Positions 43,101 to 47,420 of a DNA stretch of 64,000 nt are shown piece by piece. The translations under genes and the position numbers were made by a program. The notes under the pieces are model-generated. The model saw only the letters and a list, made by a program, of their open reading frames with translations, had not been told where the DNA came from and ran no database searches. Where the stretch lies: the NCBI GenBank assembly GCA_007922305.1, contig ML677373.1:18013545-18077544 (forward strand), in the 5' to 3' direction. Position 1 is the first letter of the stretch. Each line of letters starts with the position of its first letter. This DNA is from Dermatemys mawii. Lineage: Eukaryota; Chordata; Testudines; Dermatemydidae.

Positions 43101-46100
43101 CATTTCCCTAAAGTTGACTGCTGTAATGTTAATAATGTTTTTTTAATGTAGTTTTGTGCATGTCTAATATATATTTAAATTATAAATTTCCAATGGGTGG
43201 GAAAAAATTGTATCTGTGAAATATATTTTTCAAGTCATCTTTACCTGACTGGATGGAAGTTCCTTCTCAGAGCCATTACAGCACAGATGAAATATAGACA
43301 AAGTTTTGTACTGATCTCTTATGATTTGATAGTGTTAATACAGATGAATTTTAAAGTAACTGTAGATTGTGAATAAAACCTATATAGACTAACCTATTTT
43401 TAAGGTGGAGGCAGGGGACGGAGAAGGGAAAAGGAGTTTAATTTCAAACCCAGCACCAGCAATCCTAATGGTTACTAAGGAGTATTATTAATATGATCTA
43501 ATGACTAGGGCTTTACACTGGGACCCAGGAGACCGGGGTCTAGTCTCAGTTGTGCAAGCAACCTTGGACAATTGCTCCTTGCTTGTGTCTCCTTCTGTAA
43601 AGGATAATAATAGTAACGTCAAATAAACGTTTTTTCCTAAAAACCAATAAAAGGCTGTCATTGGACAAAATCATACATGCCAACTTTTAGGTTGGAAAGA
43701 ATTCTTATAGTCAAGTTATAAACTTCTACATTCAAAAAGCACTAATATTAACTATGGTCCCAATCAGAGCCATCCCTAGTTATTCTGGGGCCCTATACAG
43801 CCCTCCTCCCACCACGAGGGGCTGGGGGGGAGAGGCTGTGTGGGGCCCCAAGCCTCTGCAGGGGGGCAGGCAGGGCTGTCTTGTGGAGAAGTGGGGAACC
43901 GCCCCCCAGCACTCACCGGCGGCATGGCTGGGGACAGGTTACTGCAGTTCCCGCTGCCGGTGAGTGCAGGCCTGGCCCTGCTGCAGTCCTCTGAGGAGTG
44001 GGGACAGGGCTGGGGCATAGCAGGGGCGGGAAGAGGCAGAGCAGGGTCTGGAGCAGCACGCCGCTGCGCAGGGCACCAGGAAATATGGTGCCCTACGCAG
44101 CTGCGTACTTTGTGCATGGGTACAGACGGCCCTGGTCCCAATCTCACACTGTGATCCTCATGAGCAACACATTAGTGTGCTCATACAGTGCCCATTGATT
44201 TCAATGGACTCTGAATGGGCTCAGCAGTCCACCCAGGCAAATCGTCATGCATGACTGAGGCCTATGGCTGAATGAAATTAAATGGGGTTTGCTCATGTAG
44301 TGTGTTTGGACCAGGTTTCATTTATAAGATAGACTCTGCCAGGCATAGGTGCTGGTACTAACAGGTGCTGCTGTATCCACTGGCTTGAAGTGGTTTCCAT
44401 CACATACAGGATTTACAGTTTGGTTCAATGGCTCTCAGCACCCCCACTATACAAACTGCTCCTGCACCCCTGCTGCCAGGCCCCAAATTTAGGTTTTTCT
44501 GGTGGTGCTGGCATAGTAAGAATTTTACAAAACATTATAAATCTTATATATTTTTCAACATTAAAAAACAGTGAGGGGATTAGGAGATTATTTAAAGTTT
44601 TCCTCGGCAGTGCTCCAAATGCAATAGCATCATGCTAAGCAATGAAACTCACCAGTTTAGATAAACTGTCCAGACTGACTAGAATAAAAGTAACCAACAT
44701 AAATGAAGAGCTGCATCTTTTTTACCTTTGAAGGAACCATATAATTATACCTAAAATTCAATACAAGCTATTAATACAAAAATCATTCTAAATGGCAAAA
44801 GGCAAATTAGATATTTTCCTTGTTTTGGTAATCTAAAGTAAAGACTACATAAAGATTTTTAAAGTGATTTATCTTGACAGTTTGTTTTCAACTTTTGCAC
44901 TTTTCCTAATTGAGCAACAGTACAAAACGCTTTAGATTTTCACTGTTAAGCATGTTTACTTTTTAAAAGGGGAGTGGAGCTATGTAGGGAAAAAGAAAGC
45001 CTCCAGCTTTGCTGAACCTGAACTATAACCCCATCTATCAAATCGGTATTCTCAGGTGAACAAAAAGTAAGCCATTATACTTGCTTAAAAAGCATAACCT
45101 TACAACAACTCTCCTAGATTCAGGTACAGCTCAAATACCAAGAATGGCATGCCAGTTGGCCCTTTTCACTATCACTGGAGCCACGGAGGTCACAAAATAG
45201 AGGGCCTTTTTCAGGAATGGGTTTATCTTATCTAAACACACATTTTTTAAAAGCAAATCATTTAAAACCATCTGTCTCTGTACAAGTGAATTGCCATATT
45301 AAATTTATCTGCAAAAAGAATTCACTTGTTAAACACACTGACTACCTTGGTGAGTCCATAGCTACGTTCTTTCTCATCGCCTCTCGATGCCCAACGATAC
45401 CGCATGAGCAAATCCATGCACAACCAGATTATTTTTCGAGAGGGTTTGTGACAGTGCATGGTGCACTTGCTTTTCACCCCTACAGATCAAGTTTCAAATT
45501 CCAAATAAGAGTCCCCTCTAGATATTTGTTCACATTACAAAGTCCACTAAAGTGCACATTTAGCATAACTGGCAATTTTTGGTCAAGAGAGCATGAAAGT
45601 AAAATAACAGAGGAGCTGCAAACTGGGAATGCAGTGGACTGGCCAAGTTGTGTAGGAGACACTTGATCATTTTTATCTCCACCATCAAGAGTGTTTAGGT
45701 GTTTCACAGAATTTAAGAAGACAGCGCCTCTGATCTGAAGAGCTTGAAATCTTAACAAATCTACAGATGAAGGACAGGAGACAGATACAACAAAAAAGTG
45801 AAGGGACTGAGCTGTGATGTTTTATCATGTCTACCTGGCCACATTATTTTGTCCATCGCCAGCTTTGTTCATGCTTCTTTAACCAGCACCCATCTGCTTG
45901 CTGCCAAGTTCATTCTATTTTTGGTTTGAAAATATATACACATCTATGCAGCAAATATTTAGATATTTACAAGTAACTATGACATATAGCAAGCGGGTAC
46001 ACAGCTGCATATTTAGGACAGAAGTGAAACAGAGAAGAACGTCCTCCACATGCATGCGTACACACAGTCATTGGGCATTCAAGGGGAGAAAACAGAGATC

Positions 46101-47049
46101 ACACAATGACATTTAAATAGGCGAACAAATAGCTTTACAAAGATATATAAAAATTATTGCCATTATTATTATTATGCAGACGCAGGCGGTTGTCTGATTT
46201 TGCAGATGTGACCTACATAAGTTACAGTAACCTCTTGGCAAGCCCTAGCCAAACACACCCAGATGGCAGCTCCCCTCTTACCCCACATACATACACCCAC
46301 AGCGAAGGAAGCAATTCCTCTCTGTGTAACTCCCTTCAGGCAATATCCTTGTGGAATTGGGGGGAGCAATTCCCTCCTCTCTCTGTTCACACTGTATCTC
46401 AGGCTGTGGGTGCTTCCACATATTTCTGTCCCACACACTGGTGCCTTCATAGGCCTGGAGCAATTCTCTCACTCTCACACACACAACTCAAGGGGTGCAC
46501 AGCCCTGAGGCCCAGATCCCCTCTCTTTCATACCCAGCTTCCTCACAGCCAGAGGTACAGGCTAAACAACCATCCCGGAGTTGGGGAGGCGACAGCTCCT
46601 CCGTCACCAGCCCAGCTGCCACCAGAACTCTTGACAGAGCCCCAGGGAGCTGGGTGCCAGTCTGGGCATGGCTCTCAAAACCGGGGCGGGGGAGTCCACA
46701 GCCCCACCAGAGAACAGCTCCCGCTCCCTCACCCCGCGCAGGGGGAGACATGGGGTAACTCGCCCATCTCAGCCTTCAGGGTGGGGTGCCGGGGGCAAGT
46801 CCCCCTCTGGAGGAGAGGGATGTCGGGGGACCCCACCCCGTGTCCCCACTCACAGCCCGACGGACCGATGTATATGGGGTTCCCCCTCCCCGTGCCGCCA
46901 TCCCCGGGCCCTGGGGGAGGCTGAGCCCAAGCCCGGGGCCGTCGCTCACTTACTCCGGGCCACAGCGGCAGCAGCACCAGCAACGCGCCCAGGCCGAGGA
47001 GGCAGCGGCGGATCAGGGCCCGGTGCGGGGGGCGACCGCCCCGCTCCAT
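1..47049 (-). CDS. ERN1: ERN1 (IRE1-alpha), 5' portion of the gene, 13 coding exons
   Basis: IRE1-alpha is the ER-membrane sensor of the unfolded protein response; its cytosolic kinase/RNase splices XBP1 mRNA. The window holds coding exons 1-13 on the minus strand, all with GT/AG borders and matching phases: 47049-46954, 27200-27080, 13425-13392, 12485-12413, 10869-10797, 9395-9273, 8371-8270, 5980-5719, 5421-5343, 3929-3767, 3075-2957, 2502-2311, 1309-1114. The joined product is about 544 residues: signal peptide (1-32), luminal domain, TM helix (about 457-476) and Ser/Thr-rich linker. Cys123, Cys162 and Cys346 correspond to human Cys109, Cys148 and Cys332, and the WNAT sequon at Asn190 to human Asn176, so the luminal domain aligns without gaps at an offset of +14. 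The kinase and RNase domains lie outside the window. Identification is from recalled human sequence, not a search. Confidence 0.96.
820..978 (+). mobile_element. CR1 LINE 3' end fragment
   Basis: Contains the decayed CR1 tail: a stretch like AGATGTCTTTCTAGGTGATG, a GGAGGTCA motif, then the tandem terminal octamer ATCTATGA ATCTATGA near 960-975. Only the 3' end is left, as usual for 5'-truncated CR1 copies. Confidence 0.65.
1114..1309 (-). CDS. ERN1: ERN1 exon 13: cytosolic linker before the kinase
   Basis: 65 codons plus one base. Begins [12 protein letters not shown] and continues as a Ser/Thr-rich stretch with [16 protein letters not shown] and a Glu-rich end (STEQEEG), matching the human linker (SGTSSPSTSPRASNHS...SLEQDDG). 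Acceptor AGTACGCAG follows a pyrimidine tract; donor GTAACG. The next exon, which would start the kinase, is not found between 1 and 1113. Confidence 0.93.
1310..2310 (-). other. ERN1 intron 12
   Basis: Apart from the 218-bp hAT MITE and a short AC run (1981-1989) I see no repeats and no coding exon. No CAG-rich minus-strand segment is present that could encode the glutamine-rich juxtamembrane stretch of human IRE1. Confidence 0.7.
1518..1735 (+). mobile_element. hAT-type MITE with 8-bp target duplication
   Basis: A 218-bp element flanked by an exact 8-bp direct repeat CTCTACCT (1510-1517 and 1736-1743). Ends are imperfect inverted repeats: CAGCATTCCTCAAAC on the left and, read inward from the right, a GGTGGTCTTCAAAG-like end. 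The same family lies in the opposite orientation at 52229-52438. It is internally GC-rich and codes for nothing. Confidence 0.88.
2311..2502 (-). CDS. ERN1: ERN1 exon 12: luminal stalk and transmembrane helix
   Basis: 64 codons in phase 0 at both ends. Acceptor TTTCCTAG before GTTATTGAT. Encodes a variable stalk, the conserved [18 protein letters not shown] and a hydrophobic helix (about residues 457-476, [13 protein letters not shown]) ending TSPM before GTAATG. The juxtamembrane amphipathic part and TM helix are the region by which IRE1 senses lipid bilayer stress in other species. Confidence 0.95.
2957..3075 (-). CDS. ERN1: ERN1 exon 11, end of luminal domain
   Basis: 39 codons: [20 protein letters not shown], then [19 protein letters not shown]. 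Matches the human segment just after the core luminal domain. The first two bases complete the Gly codon from exon 10. Donor GTTTGT is a weak splice site but fits the frame. Confidence 0.94.
3767..3929 (-). CDS. ERN1: ERN1 exon 10, luminal domain with Cys346
   Basis: 54 codons: starts [20 protein letters not shown] and includes [13 protein letters not shown] and [10 protein letters not shown]. The Cys equals human Cys332. This part is a flexible loop in the human luminal structure and differs more from human (RAIPL for [13 protein letters not shown] for DPGLKSKN). Confidence 0.94.
3930..5342 (-). other. ERN1 intron 9
   Basis: I see no repeat or gene that I can name; A/T-rich unique sequence. 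Confidence 0.55.
5343..5421 (-). CDS. ERN1: ERN1 exon 9, luminal domain
   Basis: 26 codons: [20 protein letters not shown] then EGVAIV. Acceptor TTGTTCTAG, donor GTAAGT; the first base completes the Thr codon left open by exon 8. Confidence 0.96.
5719..5980 (-). CDS. ERN1: ERN1 exon 8, largest luminal exon
   Basis: 86 full codons plus split ends. Contains [20 protein letters not shown], the core [20 protein letters not shown], and [20 protein letters not shown]. Strongly conserved with human IRE1 (about residues 195-280). Acceptor TGTTTTAG, donor GTGAGT. Confidence 0.97.
6088..6350 (+). mobile_element. Harbinger-like MITE, 263 bp
   Basis: Near-perfect inverted ends: GGGCTTGTCTACA on the left and the reverse complement TGTAGACAAGCCC on the right. 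Flanked by TTA on both sides (6085-6087, 6351-6353), the 3-bp TWA target duplication of PIF/Harbinger elements. The inside is also partly palindromic (GTGCACTA motifs). Confidence 0.82.
6509..6931 (+). mobile_element. hAT-type non-autonomous element, 423 bp
   Basis: Starts CAGGGGTGGCCAACC and ends GGTTGGCCAGCCCTG, clear terminal inverted repeats. Flanking 8-mers (ACATAAAC and AATAAAAC) agree only in part, so the duplication has decayed. A GC-rich middle produces long chance reading frames on both strands. Confidence 0.82.
7247..7265 (+). repeat. (GTTT)n simple repeat
   Basis: About five tandem GTTT units ending in a T run. Confidence 0.85.
7820..7990 (-). mobile_element. MIR-like SINE fragment
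   Basis: Reverse orientation of the MIR/CORE-SINE core: ATTATCCTATTTTACAG, then a GAGGCACTGAGAG motif and CCCAAGGTCA, the usual conserved landmarks. Preceded by the CTTTACAAACATTA motif common at one end. Confidence 0.68.
8270..8371 (-). CDS. ERN1: ERN1 exon 7, luminal domain with N-glycosylation sequon
   Basis: 33 codons with [20 protein letters not shown]. The sequon Asn190-Ala-Thr equals human Asn176, the known luminal glycan site. Acceptor TTTTTTTCACAG, donor GTAAGA. Confidence 0.96.
8372..9272 (-). other. ERN1 intron 6
   Basis: Nothing recognised beyond AT-rich unique sequence. Confidence 0.55.
9273..9395 (-). CDS. ERN1: ERN1 exon 6, dimer-interface region
   Basis: 40 codons: [20 protein letters not shown] followed by a stretch ending [14 protein letters not shown]. 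Asp137 and Trp139 match human Asp123 and Trp125, known luminal dimer-interface residues; Cys162 matches human Cys148. The phase joins exons 5 (Gly) and 7 (Glu). Confidence 0.96.
9845..9990 (+). mobile_element. CR1 LINE 3' end fragment
   Basis: Recognised by the CR1 3' region landmarks GGAACAGACTGCCTAGGGAG and a GGAGGTTTTCAAAAG-like stretch. Truncated at both ends, in ERN1 intron 5. Confidence 0.72.
10232..10420 (+). repeat. MITE with long inverted repeat
   Basis: The left arm (10246-10278, containing CATGGTTCAAAGCTGTAGTG) is the reverse complement of the right arm (about 10349-10385, CTACAACTTTGAACCATG). The GTCTACACTAC motif ties it to the same broad group as the 6088 element. Ends are not sharp. 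Confidence 0.6.
10797..10869 (-). CDS. ERN1: ERN1 exon 5, luminal domain with Cys123
   Basis: 24 codons plus one base: [20 protein letters not shown] then ILYM. The Cys matches human Cys109, one of three luminal cysteines. Acceptor TTTTTCTAG, donor GTAAGT. Confidence 0.95.
10870..12412 (-). other. ERN1 intron 4
   Basis: Contains a MIR-like SINE (11046-11190). The rest appears unique; a 103-codon plus-strand frame near 12025 has no recognisable similarity. Confidence 0.65.
11046..11190 (+). mobile_element. MIR-like SINE fragment
   Basis: Sense-orientation MIR landmarks: GACTCCTGGGTTTTATTC, CTCTGCCACCGACTTG, then CCCCATCTGTTAATGAG. Diverged. Confidence 0.66.
12413..12485 (-). CDS. ERN1: ERN1 exon 4, luminal domain
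   Basis: Encodes [20 protein letters not shown] plus EGLT. The acceptor used is CTCATAG before GCCAGC; a second AG five bases further in would break the frame, so the first one is chosen. Donor GTGAGT. Second [11 protein letters not shown] quinoprotein repeat of the luminal domain. Confidence 0.95.
12835..13050 (+). mobile_element. hAT-type MITE (ends GAGAACCACTG)
   Basis: The right end GTTGGAGAACCACTG is the reverse complement of the CAGTGGTTCTC-type hAT terminus. The body has GGGGTTGGGACCCAC-like motifs as in related copies. The left end is only estimated. Confidence 0.6.
13392..13425 (-). CDS. ERN1: ERN1 exon 3 (34-nt microexon)
   Basis: Encodes [10 protein letters not shown] with a split Asp codon in front and a split Glu codon behind; human IRE1 has [12 protein letters not shown] at the same place. 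Acceptor TTTGTGCAG, donor GTAAGT. The phases join exons 2 and 4 exactly. Confidence 0.93.
15540..15759 (+). mobile_element. hAT-type MITE, 220 bp
   Basis: Starts CAGAGGTTCTCAAACTGGGG and ends AGTATGAGAACCACTG. Flanked by CATTAGCC (15532-15539) and GATTAGCC (15760-15767), seven of eight bases equal. A family I recognise as common in turtles. Confidence 0.85.
16128..17236 (-). mobile_element. CR1 LINE fragment (reverse transcriptase), interrupted
   Basis: On the minus strand it encodes RT pieces: [20 protein letters not shown] (near 17130) and [17 protein letters not shown] followed by [14 protein letters not shown] (near 16200), motifs of CR1 RT and its C-terminal region. A separate element (16403-17057) splits it. 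A further internal deletion near 16368 removes bases present in the copy at 41805-42760. Confidence 0.87.
16403..17057 (+). mobile_element. DNA element with TGTGAC ends, nested in CR1
   Basis: 655 bp, starts TGTGACAAAG and ends CCGTCACA, so both ends read TGTGAC inward. Flanked by GTAT at 16399-16402 and 17058-17061. Comparison with the uninterrupted CR1 copy near 42448 (TTTTGTATGTGTG) shows that GTAT was duplicated by the insertion. No transposase is visible; superfamily not settled. Confidence 0.78.
17243..17400 (+). mobile_element. hAT-type element, 3' truncated
   Basis: Starts CAGGGGTTCCCAAAATTGG and continues with the GC-rich body (GTTTACCTGAGCCTCTGCAG, GGCAGCTCCCAGTGGCCG) of a common turtle hAT MITE. 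No right-hand terminus is found. It abuts the CR1 fragment. Confidence 0.72.
18107..18836 (+). mobile_element. 730-bp GC-rich element with target duplication
   Basis: AGGGTCT occurs at 18100-18106 and 18837-18843, flanking the element. Ends read GTTGTGTGGCAG on the left and, inward from the right, GTAGCAGAGCAG. The inside is G-rich with many CAGGGC/GGGGAG motifs and no coding capacity. Fits a non-autonomous hAT-like DNA element; an LTR is a less likely reading. Confidence 0.68.
19479..19491 (+). repeat. (AC)n microsatellite
   Basis: ACACACACACACAC run; short. Confidence 0.8.
20570..21225 (-). repeat. Unclassified interspersed repeat
   Basis: A block with CTTGTCACAG on the left and GTCTGCCACAGTCCC on the right; read on the minus strand it begins TGTGGCAGACGGGCAGCTGC, like the terminus of the 18107 element. 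Resembles middle-repetitive DNA, but no target duplication was found and I cannot classify it. Confidence 0.4.
22205..22300 (+). mobile_element. MIR-like SINE fragment
   Basis: CTTGGGCAAGTTAGTTCACC followed by CTCTGTGCCTCTAACAG matches the MIR core in sense orientation. Short and decayed. Confidence 0.5.
26191..26231 (+). repeat. Degenerate pentamer (CTATT/CTATC) repeat
   Basis: Runs of CTATT, TTATC and CTATC units; short low-complexity tract. Confidence 0.6.
27080..27200 (-). CDS. ERN1: ERN1 exon 2: start of luminal domain
   Basis: 40 codons plus one base. Encodes the first beta strands of the luminal sensor domain, with [20 protein letters not shown] and [12 protein letters not shown], nearly the same as human IRE1. 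Acceptor CTTTTTCAG before AGC, donor GTGAGT. The PQQ/quinoprotein-like WD repeat pattern (LDGSLHAV...G.IKW) is visible. Confidence 0.96.
29885..30060 (-). mobile_element. MIR-like SINE fragment
   Basis: Motifs CTCATTTTATCAAAATGGAG and GGCACAGTGGCTTGTCCCA follow the reverse MIR core pattern. Diverged. Confidence 0.5.
30186..30380 (+). repeat. Composite of SINE remnant and MITE-like repeat
   Basis: AATCAGAGGGGTAGCCGTGT at 30193 is the start of a repeat I associate with turtle SINE or CR1-type families. After it, 30225-30370 has mirrored arms (TTTGGGTGTTGAATC and GACACCCAAAATCACT) with CATTTTCAGAAAGTG / CACTTTTGAAAATG, like the 57787 MITE. Confidence 0.5.
30751..30928 (+). mobile_element. Tc1/mariner (Tigger-like) MITE, 178 bp
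   Basis: Left end CACCGGATCCTCACTAGAAT; right end, inverted, CACTGGACCCTCGCTAGAAT. Flanked by TA on both sides (30749-30750, 30929-30930), the Tc1/mariner target duplication. The inside repeats a GTCTATAT motif in both halves. Confidence 0.87.
31300..31425 (-). mobile_element. MIR-like SINE fragment
   Basis: CAGAGGCGCAAAAAGCCTAAG and TCACACAGCAAGTCAGTGG followed by AGATCTAGGAATAGAACG are reverse MIR landmarks. Confidence 0.65.
32090..32330 (-). mobile_element. MIR-like SINE, fairly complete
   Basis: Shows TGTGAGGTAGGTAACTG, ATGCATTTTACAAATGGG, ACAGAGAGGTGAACTG, TTGGTCACACAAATCAGTGG and AGGAGACCTGACTCCCAATC in the order of a reverse-oriented MIR. Confidence 0.75.
33455..33610 (-). mobile_element. 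CR1 LINE internal fragment
   Basis: ATTAGCCTTTTTTACAGCTG, CATCACACTGATGACTCATT and GTGATCCACTAGAACCCCCA correspond to the region of the CR1 copy near 42345-42415 (GTTTGCTTTTTTTGCAACAA, GTTGACTCATATGTAGC). Confidence 0.75.
34435..34915 (+). mobile_element. CR1 LINE 3' end, 480 bp
   Basis: Runs from GAGATGTCTAAGGGGGAATA through CCTGTGGAACTCCTTGCCAG to GATACTGGGCTAGATGGATC and CTGACCCAGTATAGCCG, the known 3' end of a turtle CR1 family. 5'-truncated; the end of its RT frame is not retained as an open frame. Confidence 0.88.
41020..41650 (+). repeat. Purine-rich (GGGA/GACTGGGA) low-complexity tract
   Basis: About 630 bases in which the plus strand is strongly enriched in G and A, built on degenerate units such as GAGACTGGGA, GGAACTGGGA and GGGGAGG. 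The minus strand is open for over 130 codons in two frames only because CT-rich DNA lacks stop codons; products are Ser/Pro/Leu low complexity. Nearby pieces look like a decayed minisatellite. Confidence 0.75.
41805..42760 (-). mobile_element. CR1 LINE, RT C-terminus and 3' UTR
   Basis: Minus-strand frames encode RT motifs [30 protein letters not shown] (the [FY]ADD box) and [20 protein letters not shown], then [17 protein letters not shown]. The 3' UTR follows, ending in the reverse of TAGGAGTCTATCATA near 41815. 5'-truncated; frames are broken, so not functional. Confidence 0.92.
43500..43612 (+). mobile_element. MIR-like SINE fragment
   Basis: ACCCAGGAGACCGGGGTCTA, CCTTGGACAATTGCTCC and CTTCTGTAAAGGATAATAAT follow the sense MIR pattern. 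Confidence 0.66.
43765..44134 (+). mobile_element. hAT-type MITE, 370 bp, exact 8-bp duplication
   Basis: Flanked by identical GTCCCAAT at 43757-43764 and 44135-44142. Starts CAGAGCCATCCCTAG and ends ACGGCCCTG, the CAGGGCCGNCCCT-type hAT terminus. Very GC-rich inside, which explains long open frames on both strands. Confidence 0.9.
44345..44473 (+). mobile_element. hAT-type MITE, 129 bp, exact 8-bp duplication
   Basis: TGCCAGGC at 44337-44344 and 44474-44481 flank it. Starts ATAGGTGCTGG and ends CTCCTGCACCCCTGC, an imperfect inverted repeat. Contains AAGTGGTTTCCATCACATAC, a motif I recognise from a turtle MITE family. Confidence 0.82.
46954..47049 (-). CDS. ERN1: ERN1 exon 1: start codon and signal peptide
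   Basis: Encodes 32 residues: an Arg-rich N-region ([15 protein letters not shown]) followed by a Leu-rich hydrophobic core ending LPLWPG, a typical ER signal peptide. The ATG sits in CCATGG, a good Kozak context, and the exon ends CCCGGA before GTAAGT (phase 0). With exon 2 this leader is about 14 residues longer than the human one, mostly in the N-region. No other in-frame ATG lies between the start and the hydrophobic core. It lies in a CpG island. Confidence 0.93.
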
Positions 47050-47420
47050 GGTTCTGCACCTGGAGGGGGCTCAGCGGCGCCCGGCCGGCTCCCTGCTTGC
47101 GCCGCGGTGCAGCGTGTCCGGCCCCCCTGGCTCGGCGGGGCGGAGCCGGGCCGGGGAAGGCCACCGACGTCAGCCCCGGGAAAGGAGGTGGCGCAGACGG
47201 GGAGGAAGCCAGGCCCGGCTCGGGAGGAGCCCGGGCGTACAAGGACCGTGCCCGCCGGGGTGCGCGGGGAAGTGCCCCCGACCCCTGTCTGCAGGCGGGG
47301 ACACCGTTTAATTGCGCCCGGGAGCTCCCCCGTGAAGGAACCCGATGCACAGAGACAGCAGCAGTTCTGCACTCGCCTCCTCATCAGCCTCGCAGCTCCC
47401 ATGAATGCTGCTGTCCGTAA
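47050..47420 (-). promoter_or_regulatory. ERN1: ERN1 5' UTR and CpG-island promoter
   Basis: Dense CpG DNA runs from about 46690 to 47350 around exon 1. It includes a GC box (GGGGCGG at 47137-47143) and a CRE/ATF-type site (GACGTCA at 47166-47172, TGACGTC on the gene strand). No TATA box is evident. The transcription start cannot be placed from sequence alone. The many long overlapping frames here reflect GC content, not genes. Confidence 0.7.

Larger units (their letters stand above)
27201..46953 (-). other. ERN1 intron 1 (19.8 kb)
   Basis: Holds MIR-like SINEs (29885-30060, 31300-31425, 32090-32330, 43500-43612), a mariner-type MITE (30751-30928), CR1 pieces (33455-33610, 34435-34915, 41805-42760), a purine-rich tract (41020-41650) and two hAT MITEs (43765-44134, 44345-44473). 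Stretches 27210-29880, 34920-41000 and 44480-46600 contain nothing I can name except short TC and AATT runs near 27923 and 38677. Confidence 0.72.

Noticed and set aside
45217..45666. 149-codon plus-strand frame in ERN1 intron 1
   Set aside because: No similarity I know, no promoter or splice context, AT-rich intronic DNA; best seen as chance.
46157..46490. Possible alternative first exon of ERN1
   Set aside because: No signal-peptide-like frame or splice donor in phase with exon 2 was seen on the minus strand.
46157..46924. 255-codon plus-strand frame near ERN1 exon 1, and several overlapping ones to 47505
   Set aside because: They lie in a CpG island where stop codons are rare, overlap the ERN1 first exon on the other strand, and show no domain or codon pattern.
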